Shown here: one piece after another, positions 26,099 to 39,000 of the stretch
Numbering within the stretch: the stretch's first letter is position 1
Layout: every line of letters begins with the position of its first letter
Assembly: GCA_019843655.1 (NCBI GenBank)
Contig: JACDQD010000002.1
Span: forward strand, 6,954,585 to 7,018,584
Source of the DNA: Lethocerus indicus
Taxonomy: Eukaryota; Arthropoda; Insecta; Hemiptera; Belostomatidae
Reading direction: 5' to 3'
Length of the DNA stretch: 64,000 bases
Notes under the pieces: model-generated
Database searches by the model: none
Told to the model about the DNA's origin: nothing
The model's input: the letters and a program-made list of their open reading frames with translations, nothing else
Position numbers and translations under genes: made by a program

Positions 26099-26268
26099 CA
26101 GGTGCGAAATTTAGCGACCGTGTCTCAACATAATCGGTATCGGGGATCCTCAGAGTGCATTCGAAGGTGGTCGAGGCGTCGACGTTGGCGTCGACGGTAA
26201 TAGTTGCGGTTATGTCGAACAGTTCGTTCTTCGGAATAACATTCACTTCGGTGACGCCGGTGATGGTC
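26099..26268 (-). CDS. Internal exon B of the same Ig-domain protein (C-terminal half of the Ig domain)
   Basis: This 170-bp minus-strand exon is preceded by an acceptor (TTTTTACTGTTGCAG) and followed by a GTTAGT donor. It begins with one base (G) that completes the Lys codon left open by exon A, and ends with one base (G) of the next codon. The 56 whole codons read TITGVTEVNVIPKNELFDIT, a strand with TITVDANVDAS, then TTFECTLRIPDTDY, then VETRSLNFAP. The Cys in FEC is the second Ig cysteine, 54 residues after the first, a normal Ig spacing. Third positions are rich in C and G (GTC, GCC, ACC), unlike the AT-rich flanks, and the nonamer GTCGACGCC occurs twice, encoding part of VDANVDAS. The protein continues after this exon, since the frame stops only inside the donor. 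FECTLRIP is unlike the usual second-cysteine context of classical beaten-path proteins, so I name only an Ig protein of that general kind. Confidence 0.85.
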
Positions 26269-26584
26269 CTGCAACAGTAAAAAGTAATATTTGATCGTTA
26301 CATTAAATTGGACACAAATATATGAGGCAGGCGCTGAAATTATTTTATCCGATTTCTTAAAAATACACAAAAAGAAATAGCGATGATGGTTCCGTAAAAA
26401 TATACTACCCTCTTTATTTTAAAACAGTAATATTATTATTATATATTATTGCGAAAGATTTTCTTCGAACGAATATTCTACCGGCCGAGGACCGAAGACC
26501 GGGACACTAAAGTTTACGCGTGAAAACGACCGACGGTAGAACCCTCAGGTCTAGTGGCAACGATAATATACGAGGTATAATAAT

Positions 26585-26636
26585 GGTGGCCATATATGAC
26601 CACCTCATACTAAATTACCTATATATGGCCATAAAC
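26585..26636 (+). promoter_or_regulatory. CArG-like palindromes
   Basis: GGTGGCCATATATGACCACC at 26585-26604 is a 20-bp palindrome with one mismatched pair. About 15 bases on lies CCTATATATGG. Both resemble CC(A/T)nGG boxes bound by MADS-type factors such as SRF or MEF2. They lie about 320 bp from the exon B acceptor, inside the intron. Confidence 0.3.
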
Positions 26637-27059
26637 CTTATAATGTATTACTACAATATATGACCGTATGCATTATATTCCCTTCCTTTACTTTTAGGGA
26701 CCCGCTAGTTCCTATAATATATTTCGTAAACAGTATCAGGCTCGGATTAGTGTTTACTGAGTGTTTCTTCTGGTTCATCAATAAACCATGTAAGGGAGAA
26801 AAACTGGTTGAGAATATGATTCCATCATGAGCAATTCGATGGAAAAAAATTGTCAAAATTGCAAATAGAGAATTTTCTTATAAATTGTAACAATTTTAAG
26901 TCGGTACTCGTTATTTAATTAAAATATTTTATAGATATTTCCTTCATCTATGTTTTAAGGCCTGTTAAAGCGTCGATTTTGTTTTATTTTTCCAATGGTA
27001 AACAGCTTGCGCCATGGAAGACAGGGAAAGGCAGTGGGTAGAACAAACATAGTAGGCAT

Positions 27060-27360
27060 TTCGGTAGTGGTAGAGGCCGCCCCATGCCGCCCCCGCCACA
27101 GTCGTATGAATTCCAGCTGCCCCCGGAATGTTCCCACTCTGGAATGGACTTAACGCATTGCACAGCCCAACAATGTTTCTTACTCTGTTCCGCTGGCGCC
27201 CAACACACAACACTTCCCCCAGCAATAATAACAATCCCTCTGTCCTACAACAACCTCCCCTCCGACTGGGCCCAACTCTATTCCCCCAGAACCGTTTCTC
27301 GGCCGGGTTCACAGGCCTGCATCTTGCAATTGTACGCTACACGAGATTGTAGAGTAACAG
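27060..27360. other. GC-rich patch inside the giant intron
   Basis: A C-rich plus strand patch is open in two plus frames and several minus frames, which is chance behaviour for GC-rich DNA. No domain is recognised. Confidence 0.4.
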
Positions 27361-28674
27361 AATAGTTCATCAAGTTATTGTGGGCCGGTTATTATGCGCT
27401 TCGATGAATGTCACGACTCCAAAATCGACTGCACGGTGTGCCGGCTTAACGCGAAGTCAAATGAATTCCAGATTATGTACTGCGCTTTGTTTAAAATATT
27501 GCCATAATCTATTTTCACGAGTAAACTGGATACTACCACCCGATGTAGGTAATTGACTTACGATTCGAAACCGGTCAAGCATACGACCAAATGTGCGATA
27601 TTAATCTCAATAATGTTTCCATTTCAAATATTTTATTGCCAACCATATTAACAATAATAACCATATTAATCAGGTGAAAACATGCAATAATTAACCGCGT
27701 ATTAAGGTAGTAATACAAGCCAATTAGTGAAGCCGATAACGCGAACTCTACACTGATTTCACAACAGGCTAAGCAGGCAGGAAGTAATATAATGACAAGG
27801 AAGACTGGTATGGGTTTCTAACCCTATTATATATTTAAATTATTTAAAAAACTAATGAATATTGTGAAACTTACGTCATTCGTTTAAAAAATGGAAGAAA
27901 AGTCGGATGGAGTTTAAAAAACAAAACAAATAAAACAATGGCAAACCGGATCCACATCAAAATGCGAGCCAACAAAACATATTCGCGGTAAAAGCAAAGT
28001 CTGCTTAGGATTCTGAGAAATCCTATTAAAACTGGATATTAAAATTGGCGGACCACAACAAACGGGACGTGAGCCGGCCTCGGCTTTTATAAGGTTCGCG
28101 TCAACAGGCAAAACGCCAAAATCCTATTTCGGACCCATTCATAATTAAATTCATTAGGACGGCCGATTAAACAAATCACAATTAAAGACATAACTGAATT
28201 AGTATTTGTGCTCGAGTGGGCGCCCCTTCCGCCCGCCCGGGCCCGCGGCCTCAAATTTTAAACCCCCTTTACAATTCAAACCCTCCCGGCGATAGGCAAA
28301 CAAATGTCATTTTCAATGAGAAGTCGGAATCCGAATACAAAACAGTCGATTTCAATTTCCAATTTCACCAAAGTAATATGTTACGTGTGCTCGCATTAAG
28401 AAAACACAAAACGGTAGGCATAAACAAATTTATTTCGAAAATTCCATGTTTGTTTAATGAAAAATAAAAATGTTATACGTAAATTTCTATTTGTTAAGAT
28501 AATTGGCGGGATTATAATTATATGGTGACATTTAAATAATTACAGTTCCAATTTCTATTATTCATAACTAAAGTACAATCTACATTGTAAATATTTACCC
28601 CACCTTCGTAACTGCAATAGGATGTTCATTTCTAGTATCTCTAGAGATCATAAATATGGCAAATATCTATGTGC

Positions 28675-28677
<3 letters not shown>

Positions 28678-28721
<44 letters not shown>
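28678..28721 (+). repeat. (TA)n microsatellite
   Basis: A perfect TA repeat of about 22 units, in the giant intron. Confidence 0.95.
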
Positions 28722-28725
<4 letters not shown>

Positions 28726-28940
28726 ATTTATTGTTTTACTCTTGCGCAAGAACCTGTATTTACCTTTCTACACTATTTAAAGAGTACATTTTTATGGCCA
28801 CATAAAAAAAGAGAACCCTTTGCTTTGTCCTCTGAGAGCGGGAATTCCACCCGAAGTAAACCGTCGACTTCAATACACTTATTAGAGCCTCAACACTATT
28901 TGCAGGTTAAAACCCACTCCCACCCCCACCATAATCCCCG

Positions 28941-28960
28941 CCGTTTCCAATTGGAAACGG
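28941..28960 (+). other. Perfect 20-bp palindrome
   Basis: Arms CCGTTTCCAA and TTGGAAACGG are exact reverse complements with no spacer. The flanking bases do not extend it. Confidence 0.9.
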
Positions 28961-29050
28961 TACAATCTAAATTGATTCTGAAAACATTGTTCTGTATTTG
29001 AAATCGATAGAAACCAATTTCTGTTTGTTTTAATTTGGTCCGTGTACTCA

Positions 29051-29071
29051 TGCAGAGGGGCGGGGGGGGGG
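29051..29071 (+). other. G-run
   Basis: A G4 run, one C, then G10 at 29062-29071 in a short CpG-rich patch. Confidence 0.7.
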
Positions 29072-29243
29072 CCCGTCGCGCCGTTTTTACGGATCGGCGG
29101 GGATATTGTATTAACCGATTTTATCTACCTCTTGTATCAATAGAGCGCTTGTCTACAACGGAACTGGCTTTGAACCCTTCCATTCAGCTCGCCTTTCCGA
29201 TTAGCCAGTCGAGTGTGTGTGTTTTGTTTCTTTTTTTTTGGCA

Positions 29244-29273
29244 GTGGAGCGGGGGCGGGCGGGGGGGGGGGGG
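29244..29273 (+). repeat. G-rich block (copy 2) with quadruplex motif
   Basis: The block reads GTGGAGC, G5, C, G3, C and G13. Its first 22 bases are identical to those at 16298-16319. Like copy 1 it follows a GT run, here at about 29210-29222. Confidence 0.85.
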
Positions 29274-32200
29274 TCAGAATTAAATGAATCCGATCGGCTG
29301 AGCCCAATAAACTACATGTGACGGCGCCTTTATTACTGGTCACTTTAGTTGATTGAACATCAACCCGAAAGTGTACATTCCACGGTTTGTTACTAATTTA
29401 TACCGCAAGATAATTTATTCAGAACGTTTTATTTAATTCGTATATGACACACTACTCTACTTAATTTATTTGTACAGTTAGTGCGTTGGTTTCAATTACT
29501 GCACAACCGACGAGACAATTAAAATAATATATTGATGGAGTTTAACAAGTAGATATAATAAGGATATAAGCATTTGTTCGTGTAATACTTATTTATATTA
29601 AACATTATCGAGTTTCTGTTTTGAACAATAATCACTTTGTATTGATCATCTTTTTTATTTCCCATTCCGGCAGGTTCTGACTCAATGTCTAATTGGCTAA
29701 AGAATCGCGTGCAAGACAAAAGCATAAGTGTAACTTTATTAAACCCTTGAGTTACACAACTTTTATTATTTGCTTCAGTTAAAATTATAACAGGATTAAG
29801 TAACTCGACAAACATGCCTTAATATTAACTGCCACTGTGAATTTTGAATGTGCGGATAGCGTTTTAAAGTATAACTTAAGACATTTTTTTCAGGTACTAA
29901 ATAAGGATGAATAAAATGAGACTGCATAAACTCTACTCAAAGAACCCTTAATACAAGTCTTATGTGTAATATTTAACAAGAAAAAACATGAAAAGCAGAA
30001 ATGTGGTACGTGGGAGTAATTTTATAGACTATAATATGCGAGTGCATTTGCCGGCCAGTTCAGAACATTACCGATGGTTTTTCCGATAGTTGGGGAACGG
30101 CAACACTAAAATTACCTTTTACGATCGCGTTTTATGCCCATCTTCCGTTTTTACTACCGGTCGGTGCAAACATCGTTCCTAATTATAGGGAACGAATTTG
30201 TTATCCACTTATTCCGAATCTTAAACAGTAATGTTAGCCATTAGTGGGTACCAACCGTTGATGGATCACAACAATTCATTACATTATTCGGTGTTGCAAT
30301 TTGCTTCTGATCTTTAGATTTTTATAGGACGTATTAAGTCGTAAAAATAAATATTTTACGAACGCTTCCATGCCGTTAAACTGAGTGAATAAATTACTCG
30401 AAATTCAGGTCGTTTGCTTGCAAATATTAATGTTAAATAGCTTAATTTCTAAAGATTGTGAAAGTCCTGATGGTTCATAAGAAAACAACGAACGGAAATT
30501 ATACCATATGGAAAACATTCCTGATGGTAAAACACTACCCTAGAATATTGTTTACCTAAAATGAGATAAGTGAATATTTTAAGCTACATATTAAAATTAA
30601 ATTATACTTTATTCTTTGAACTTCAGGCGAAAGTCGACGAAAATGCGTCTTTCACGTTTAATTTCAGTTGTCGTTTATTAACATTCAGGAGAATACCCGT
30701 CTAGAAGTGGGATCGCATCTGTGATCTTTTCCTGCAATAGAAGATGTCCTTACGTCTGATTTTTGTTATTAATTCGCCATTTGTATGGGCGTTTGATCTC
30801 TGATCCAATTGATTAAATGGTGTGTCCCTATTTTCTTCAATAAATTCTGCTTTACGATCGGACAGTCAAAGTTAAATTGCACGCCGCTGGTATAACTTTA
30901 TTTCCAACGCAATTAAGAATATATAACATCGGTAGCATTTAAATAAAATACAAAATTGGGTTAAAAATGGCCAACGGCAGGAGCAATTTAGGAGCTCTCG
31001 TGTAAAACTCCGGAGCGGTTCCCCGGCGGGGGCGGTGCTCTTCACTCGTGTGAAATAAACTGGCAGTGTGTCAAGATAAAACAAGAGGCGGAGTGGGTGG
31101 GGACAAAGAATATTTCCGTCATGCGGGCAAGAGATACCGAAAAATGGGCCATTATTTGAGCGAGATAGGCCTGCAGAAGCCCAACAGACCATCCGACTAC
31201 CGAGGATTAGGGAAATGATAGTGCCCGGCCAGGGCTCTGCCCACAAACTATAAATTATGTTTCATTGCCCACCGTACAATATTGTCCTCCTTCATGAGAT
31301 ATAACAATTTCTGAAAATATATCGTCGATAAGATATCTGATGATTCACGGCAGCCCGATTAGATAAAGATTTAAATTAAGAAACTAATTATATATAATAA
31401 TAATTAAGATTAAGGTTGCTATATACCCTTGTCTGACCGGACTTTCGCGATGGTGAACAACTCATCACAACAGACATATAGATCCGATAAAATATATTAT
31501 TTTTGATTTTATTAATATCTTAGTAATTTATCAGTATATAACATTTGAAGTAGTCCAGGTTAAAAAAAATGAAATATCTGGTCTGGTTAGTTACGTCCAT
31601 ATAGAAATGTTTCAGTAGTATAACAGGCGCTTGATACTAGACCCGCGCAACAGAACAGCTAGGCGGGCTTAGCATCTATCGCGCCGTATTCGTTCATACA
31701 CTATCCTCTTAGTGCACCAATATTATTCGGTTTATACTTTGTAACAATAGATTCGCGCGCACGTAAACAATTAAGTGAAGCACGAACTGTATTAGGTAAG
31801 GAATTAAGTAAAGACAAAAAAGAATTTTTTATTACACAGTAAGTAAATATAAACTTCCGAGTCTCTAATATTATTTGAAATAATTATGAGGCAATATCAG
31901 TTTGTAATCAAATTTGTCAGTTACACATATAATTTCGGTTGGAATGCGAACAAGTGTGTTTACTAGAAGAATGCTTAATTAGCTATCGGGTTTGTTAAAT
32001 CTATTATTCTAAATATTGTTTTGGCATTGTTTCTGACTACCATCAGTAAAAACTGAATACATAAATATGTTTTCACAGTTGCCCGGGAAATTGTTCACGA
32101 TAAGTTGGGGATAGAATACCCTAACAACTCGATCTGAATACCGTTGAAGCAGCGGCTACAGAAAACTTCCATTCCGGCGTAAACTAAATTCATTAGTCCG

Positions 32201-35200
32201 ATTCGCAAAACCGTCGCTCGTAACCGCAAAAATTTGCTCGATATTGAAATAATACATCGCTGCTTTGAGAGGCTCGATAACAACGCGCTCAGCAGAACTA
32301 GTAGCCCACAAAATTTGTGCAACGATACAATGGGCTAATTAGGGACGATAAAGCAAACAAGTTGTTCAAACTCAACTTTCGGTGAAACTCCTTCTGTTTA
32401 AGCAATCAAAGCAATTATTATTTAGTTAAAGCTTGGTTAGTTTGCAAACAGTTAAATATGTACCAGGGATCGCTAGTGGCTTGAGAGGAAGCGTCTACTA
32501 ATGCCTGTAAACAATAGCAATCGTTGGGCCCTTCCCAGTATTTAGGATAAAACTATTTGAACATTTTACAATATTTCGAAATTTTGTTTGTTGACAATAC
32601 AATCGCTAGGAAACCTAATAATAATAAGGTATAAGTTAAAAGCTGATAGAGCCATCAACCGGCCGAGTGTAGACAATGGACGGACAACCTTACCTGCGGG
32701 TTTTGCAAACTTCTCGATTAATTCGCTCCATAAAGTAGAATTAAGGAGTTCTCGAGGGGTTATAATGGTGATTTGAACGCCTCCTCCAATAATAAGCCGG
32801 CTCGTGAAAGTTGGGAGCGTTTATAAGGGAATGGATGAGGGGTAAGGGCTTGGAGGGGGGCTGGCCGACCGCCTTCTAATTGAGAAATGTAGTTATGAAC
32901 TCCTAGCCTAGTTTCCTTTAAATCTTAAACAACCCATAATAATTAGGTGTTAAGAGGAACAACAATGGGCTAATTTCAGTTCGGCTGCTAGCCTCGAGAG
33001 TCCCGCTCTGCTCGGGCCCATGAATCTCCCACCTCAACCACTGGAGCTGTCTCCTTCCCCCTCTAATCCAGCAAAATATCTACTCCCACAACCACCGAAT
33101 TCTGCTATTACCAACTGCTCAGAATGGCCATCAGAAGAAAAGTGCTAAGAGTTAAACTTTTTCACAGTTCATGACATCAAAACAGATATACGAGTATAGT
33201 CATTATTACCAGTCGGATTGATTGCAACCGGAAATGCGGAATTCGAAAATTGTAAATTTTACAGGCCCCAACGCCCAGATTCTGCAGGATAGTTATCAGT
33301 AAACTTATAAATATCTCATGTGATACTAAACGTGCAATAAAACCGAAATTGTAAGTGATATTGGTGATAAATTTATTGAAGTAAATTAATGAGTTTTAAG
33401 TAATTCCAGCATCTCTGTTAACATTTACTCTACATTAAAAAAATGTCGAAAATGATTAATTTAAGCATTGAGCGATTAAAAGGATTAATACACTCACAGA
33501 ATATTATGAAAACAATAGAGACTATAGATTGTATAATGAGACGCACACCAAACCAGTAGTAGTTATATGATTACATTTTCTACATGATACAAACCACATT
33601 TGAACAAACATTGAAAATTATAGAACAAAATTCACTCGTGGAATAAGTGCTGTATTTTCAAGTAAATTAGAAATTACAAAGATTTCCATCTTTTTGAGTC
33701 CTCCCTTTTGACCGGATATTTTTCCACTACCCAATTTAATCCCCTACATAAACATCTCCCATCCCCACGAATAAATAACACTCTGAATTCCCTTCAATAA
33801 AGAAAAAGTAATGGAGAGAACAAAAGCTTGAACTAAACGAAGCCTAATGGTTTCGCTTCCTCGGGGCTTGGGCCGTGTTTGCAGTTCTTTGAGTTTGCAG
33901 TTTATTTCACGGCCCCAACCTTTCACAGCACTCGATCTGTGAGGGCTTGGCGGTCACTAAACGACTCGATGAATAAAATATAATGTATCTTTTTCTTTAT
34001 AACAGTCGAAACTATCGACGTTTTCAACTCTCGGTTAAACTACGCTCCGTAATATAACTCTTCTCCAAATATATTTTTTTAAATCCAATAAAGGAATCGA
34101 TATAAAATGCAGGGCGACAAATTTTATTGAACACCACTGTTTAACATCGTTGAAATTCAAATAATCCGTTCGTAATTTATCATTGAGAATATTAAAACCG
34201 GTAGTATTTAATGAATCAAAAAGGCAATTTCAATAACAATAAAGTAAACTGTAGAGTCACGCGTCGAAATCATATTAGGAGCAAAATGACCTGCGAGTAT
34301 TCCACAATAAAAGAGTAAATTAATTGACGGGATATAATTTCAAATGCCTTTAATGTCTAAAATATTTCACGTCAGAGGATTTCATACCCCTATCACAGTT
34401 TGACATGAATCGTAAATTAAATGGCATACCAACAACCAATATATCACACCTCGCGAGCCATTACATTATCGGTACAGACCTGAGAGGTCAGAAGTGGCGG
34501 CCGACACGTGTACGTTTGATATGTGCGGTCTTCGGACTGCGGGAAATCAAGATTAATGAGGTCAGATTAAGATTCGTAAAGATCTAAACGTTATGAAATT
34601 AACAAAAAAAACAAGAATACATTTGAGAAACGAATCAGGTTATCATAAAAGGTGGATGTTGCTTGGTGATCTCCGATTTGCGGTAACGACGAATCGATTA
34701 AGATACATTACGCACTACACTTTTATGTACGAGAAACATCGATCGGAACTATTACGCGGGTCACGGCGATTGGCATTGGAGTGCGCCGGCGGTGTTTTTC
34801 CATGGCATGCGTTGCGGCGGTGGCTTTAATTTGGCGCGTCCTTTTAAGAGGGCAGCAAAGAGCTGGGCCAGGGATGTGAGCCGCCCCCAGGACCCAGGGA
34901 TTGATGAGACCGGTCACCCTGAGGCTCGCCCACATCGCTAATATCCTCCCATAAATCCTGTACGCCCAATTTCTCCGTTTTAGTTCCGGACGGGATTTTA
35001 GTCAGTGGGGCGCCACCACTCCGGCGAATGATCTTCCTCAGGCAAGAAGGTTAATTTACCGATATTTTCACAATATAAAATTGTCTACCCTCTAGAAAAG
35101 AATACAGTTTCCGTACATGTGTCCTCGATTTCATTTGCCGATTCATATTCTCGGTTTAGATTAGATATTGCTGTTCCACATTTGCGCCCGCAATAGTTTT

Positions 35201-35254
35201 CAAAGAAAAGGACGTACTACACAGGAGTAGATAGAATTTAGGACCAGAGGGCAA

Positions 35255-35640
35255 TTGGGGAGAGCGGCCGGTGGGGCCGAGATATTTTCCGAATCGAACC
35301 CGGTGACGAAGTCCAGACGAGTCGACAATGGCCTTATAACGCCTCCGGTGAATGTCTCACTTGAGCAAAAAGGGGGTCAAATTGAGAGGAAAATCCGTCG
35401 GGGACTTTTTTGTTGCGGGGCCGAGTGTGAGGGGGCCCGTGTGAGCGGCGATAAGCCCCCGCGCCGGGGCCCCGCCCACAGCCACACGAATCGTCCGACC
35501 GCTGACCTCTCCAAAGGGACACAACCCCCTTTTCTTGAACTCTATCTCGTCCGAGGTTCTTTTTTTTATGGCGAATCCCTCCAAAACGATTTTTATTCCC
35601 AAAGACCACTTCAGAGCCGCGATTTGCCGGCGTAATGGTT
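35255..35640. other. GC-rich patch inside the giant intron
   Basis: A CpG-rich patch is open for 126 codons on plus and about 90-98 codons in two minus frames. Simultaneous openness on both strands argues for compositional chance. It contains CGGGGCCCCG at 35465-35474 and ACAATGG at 35325. Confidence 0.45.
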
Positions 35641-36051
35641 TTACACGATACAACGCCTACCGTATATTCGCCCGCGATTCTTCAGAATGAAATTGATATT
35701 GCTCGTCGAATATCCCTTACAAACTCTCCTCGGCAAACGACGACCAGGCGACGAACACAAGATGGGCTATATAATTGAAGTAAACCCGAATAATTTAATA
35801 AACAAGCTTGTTATATCTCTAGTATGTAAAAAACCGAACTTTTATGGAAGTTGATAAATTTCTGAGATAAGAAAAAATTTCTCACCTAAAATTCATACGG
35901 GGGCTGCCCCCCGTCCCACTCTTCTCGGGCACGATATGTTAATGTCTGAGATGTTATTGCCTCAATACTTCGGAGATGTGTAACTAGTGTCACGTGTTAG
36001 TGCGTAATTGTTCTGCATGCAGATCGCAGGAAAATATATATCTGGTACCGC

Positions 36052-36060
36052 GGGGGGGGG
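36052..36060 (+). repeat. G9 homopolymer
   Basis: A run of nine G in intronic DNA. Confidence 0.85.
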
Positions 36061-39000
36061 CGGGTCGAGATGGAAATCGTCGAAGAGGGCAACACGAGTC
36101 TGTTGAATGTACTCGGTTCGATTGGAGTCCCATCCGAGTTGCCTGAAGAGGATACAGAAGGACATTTAGGCATTATCAGATGTGATATTCTGGACATTTG
36201 TTGTGCTCTTCACCGACTAGATTCGGATATTGTATGGAAATAAAATAACTTTTAAATGACGGGTAGTAGGTTAAAAGGGAAAAATAACGAATTGCCAGGC
36301 AAGTTCAAACTGTTAGACTGAATAGAAAATCTTTTCCCTGAACGTAAGAAAACATTTGGTGGCCGATGCGATGAGGTGGCCCGGTCATCGATTGGGCTGG
36401 CCGACCGGAAAAGTGTACACCGTCCCAGCACATCGCCCCGGAAAATTGCCGACGAGAAATCGAGAAGGGAAAATTTGGGAGGGGATAATAAGGGGAAAAT
36501 AGGCCCGCCGGGAACGTGAACTCCTTCTGAAGGAGATGGAACTACACGGTCGGAAATATAAATGAGAAAAAGGCAGTCCCCTTTCCGTCGTCATCATTTA
36601 TCCTATCAGTTATCGTCAGCGCTACCTCTCGGTAATGATTAATCTGACCCGAAGATTGACAAGTTGGCTGCTAGATCGGCAAGATTTCGTTCACACGATC
36701 AGAATTGTTTAATGTATATATGGAAATAATCGAGTACGTTTATGCGGTGTTATAATCACTCTGATAAATGAAGTTTACAAAACTACAGTCAAACTAAACA
36801 CCCGTGGAAATGATGAATACATTTTGTTAAAAATTAAATAGTAGAAAACATGTCGACAATGCATGTCGTCCTATCGAAATGCTAAAGAATCATCGAAATT
36901 TATGAGAAAATCATATTTTATTTTTTCATAAATTTGAGATAGTAATAACGATTTCTGTTCTTTGTAAGGAGTCCAAGATAGAAAATGTTCGAGTTGAGGG
37001 TCAGATCTCTCTGTCAAGACGAAAATTCGTTACCTCCGTATTTCCGAATTTCTTTTTTCGGTGCTTAACTCTAACCCTGTGGATGGGGACGGAATCGTCG
37101 CGCAGTAATGAGGCGGGCTTGACAAAAACATCCCCCTTTTCGTGAATGGGCATAATATGTGCGCTGCAGAGAGATCACATGGTCCCTTTTGAACCGGGGC
37201 CCGGCTCCATTCCTAATGTCTTTGACAAAAATGACTGAAAGATGAGATGAAAAGCCGTTAGCCGGCCAGTTCACAAAACTCCTTTTTACGATGCCCTTTA
37301 TGATTTCGCCTTTTCCGTATTATGAATGTACATCACAAGACAACCCGAACCTATTCTTCTCCTTCTTCCTCTAAATATAATACAAAATATTATAATTGAT
37401 AGAATACAATCTATAATTTGTTAGCCTAATGGTTTTCATATTTAAAATTTATTTAATTAATTTATTTTCAATTTCAGTTTGTGCCGTTTTTAATTATGTC
37501 ATCCATTATTTATCATATTTTCATTATTGCTATATGAAATATCATATGTCCTTTTCTTACGTTTTATTTTCTTCAAATTAATAACTAACAATATTGTATG
37601 TACAAACTGTTAACACAGTGAGCATTAAACACACAGAAAATTTTACTGAATTCATGACTACATATTTCATAAGTCTTTTAACTTCATAATTCATTAGTTT
37701 ACAGAATAAACTGCGGAAGCTATTTCCACTTTCAAAAAAATGAAATCACGGTCCGCCCTCTAAAACTGTCCTATTCGTCTTCCGAATGCCCGACATTGTA
37801 GGTCCGTTTAAGGCTGTATTATCTACTAAATTACCAAAGTTGACACTGTAACAACTGAACTTTTGTTCAGGAAAAATCTGGTCGCGACGGAAAACCGCAA
37901 ATTTATTTCGCCGTATTTCAGCGCTGGCCCAAGCCTTTTGGCCTAGCAATATCGAAAATTATTGGAAATAGAAATAACACGAAATATATCAGGTCGAATC
38001 ATTGTTTCATGTGGAAATAATAATGATTAAACTATTGAATTACCCTTATGTATTATATACTTACAATAAATTTGGCCATAGTTTTATTTTATATACAGCA
38101 TTTGTATATTGTGAAATAGGGAGATACACAATTATAGTAGTTTTAATTTTTTGAAAGGACGATCTTATAATGTCTGAATACAAACAAAAACTGTGAAAAG
38201 ATAACTGAAATTTATTCGGAACCGGCTTTTATATTTCAACAAGATAAAAGAAGATAAGGTTTAGATAAACCAGTCTTATGAAATACGCTAATGAAACGTT
38301 TAACTATGAGTTTTACCCTTTGGTCTTTTGTCCACTCTTTTTGATAGCACTCGGTTCCATTAGACCTAACTAAACGAAATGGCTTTTTTAATTATACGCT
38401 TTGTAGGCTTTCTGACATAATAAAAACTTAACTTAAAACTAAAAATAGAAAAGTTAAAACTGAAATAGACAAGAGATGCCATATTATTACTATTAATTTC
38501 AATGCACTGAAATCGCTATTCGCATCATAGCTGATTCATTTATTCAGTCAGTTTTATGCATGAATGCTCACGTTCGGTTTATACTATAGAATCAGTGAGA
38601 ATACACACTCGGAGGGGAAAAAAAGTTTGAAGAACAATTGGATAAAGACGAGCCAAATCGGAGCACCTGTTATTCCATTTTCCATGGGAAAGAATTGCGT
38701 TCATGAATAAAATTGATTTAGAAATTTAGAGAGTTTTAGAGTCCCTTGAATACGTTTTGAATATTTCCCAGACAACCGTCCTCTTTTTACTCCCTCTGGA
38801 GCACCCTTGAAAGTCTCGTCTCCAAGCAACGCAATATGCATATTATATGAATAATACACCTAAGCGATATTGTGACATGTCCCTCCTGCATTCATAGATA
38901 AATACTGTATATAAATTCAGTACCCAAAGGCCCTATTTGACTAAAATATCTCGAATGAACTACAATCACAATCTCACATAATAAAGTTTTTTTTACAACA

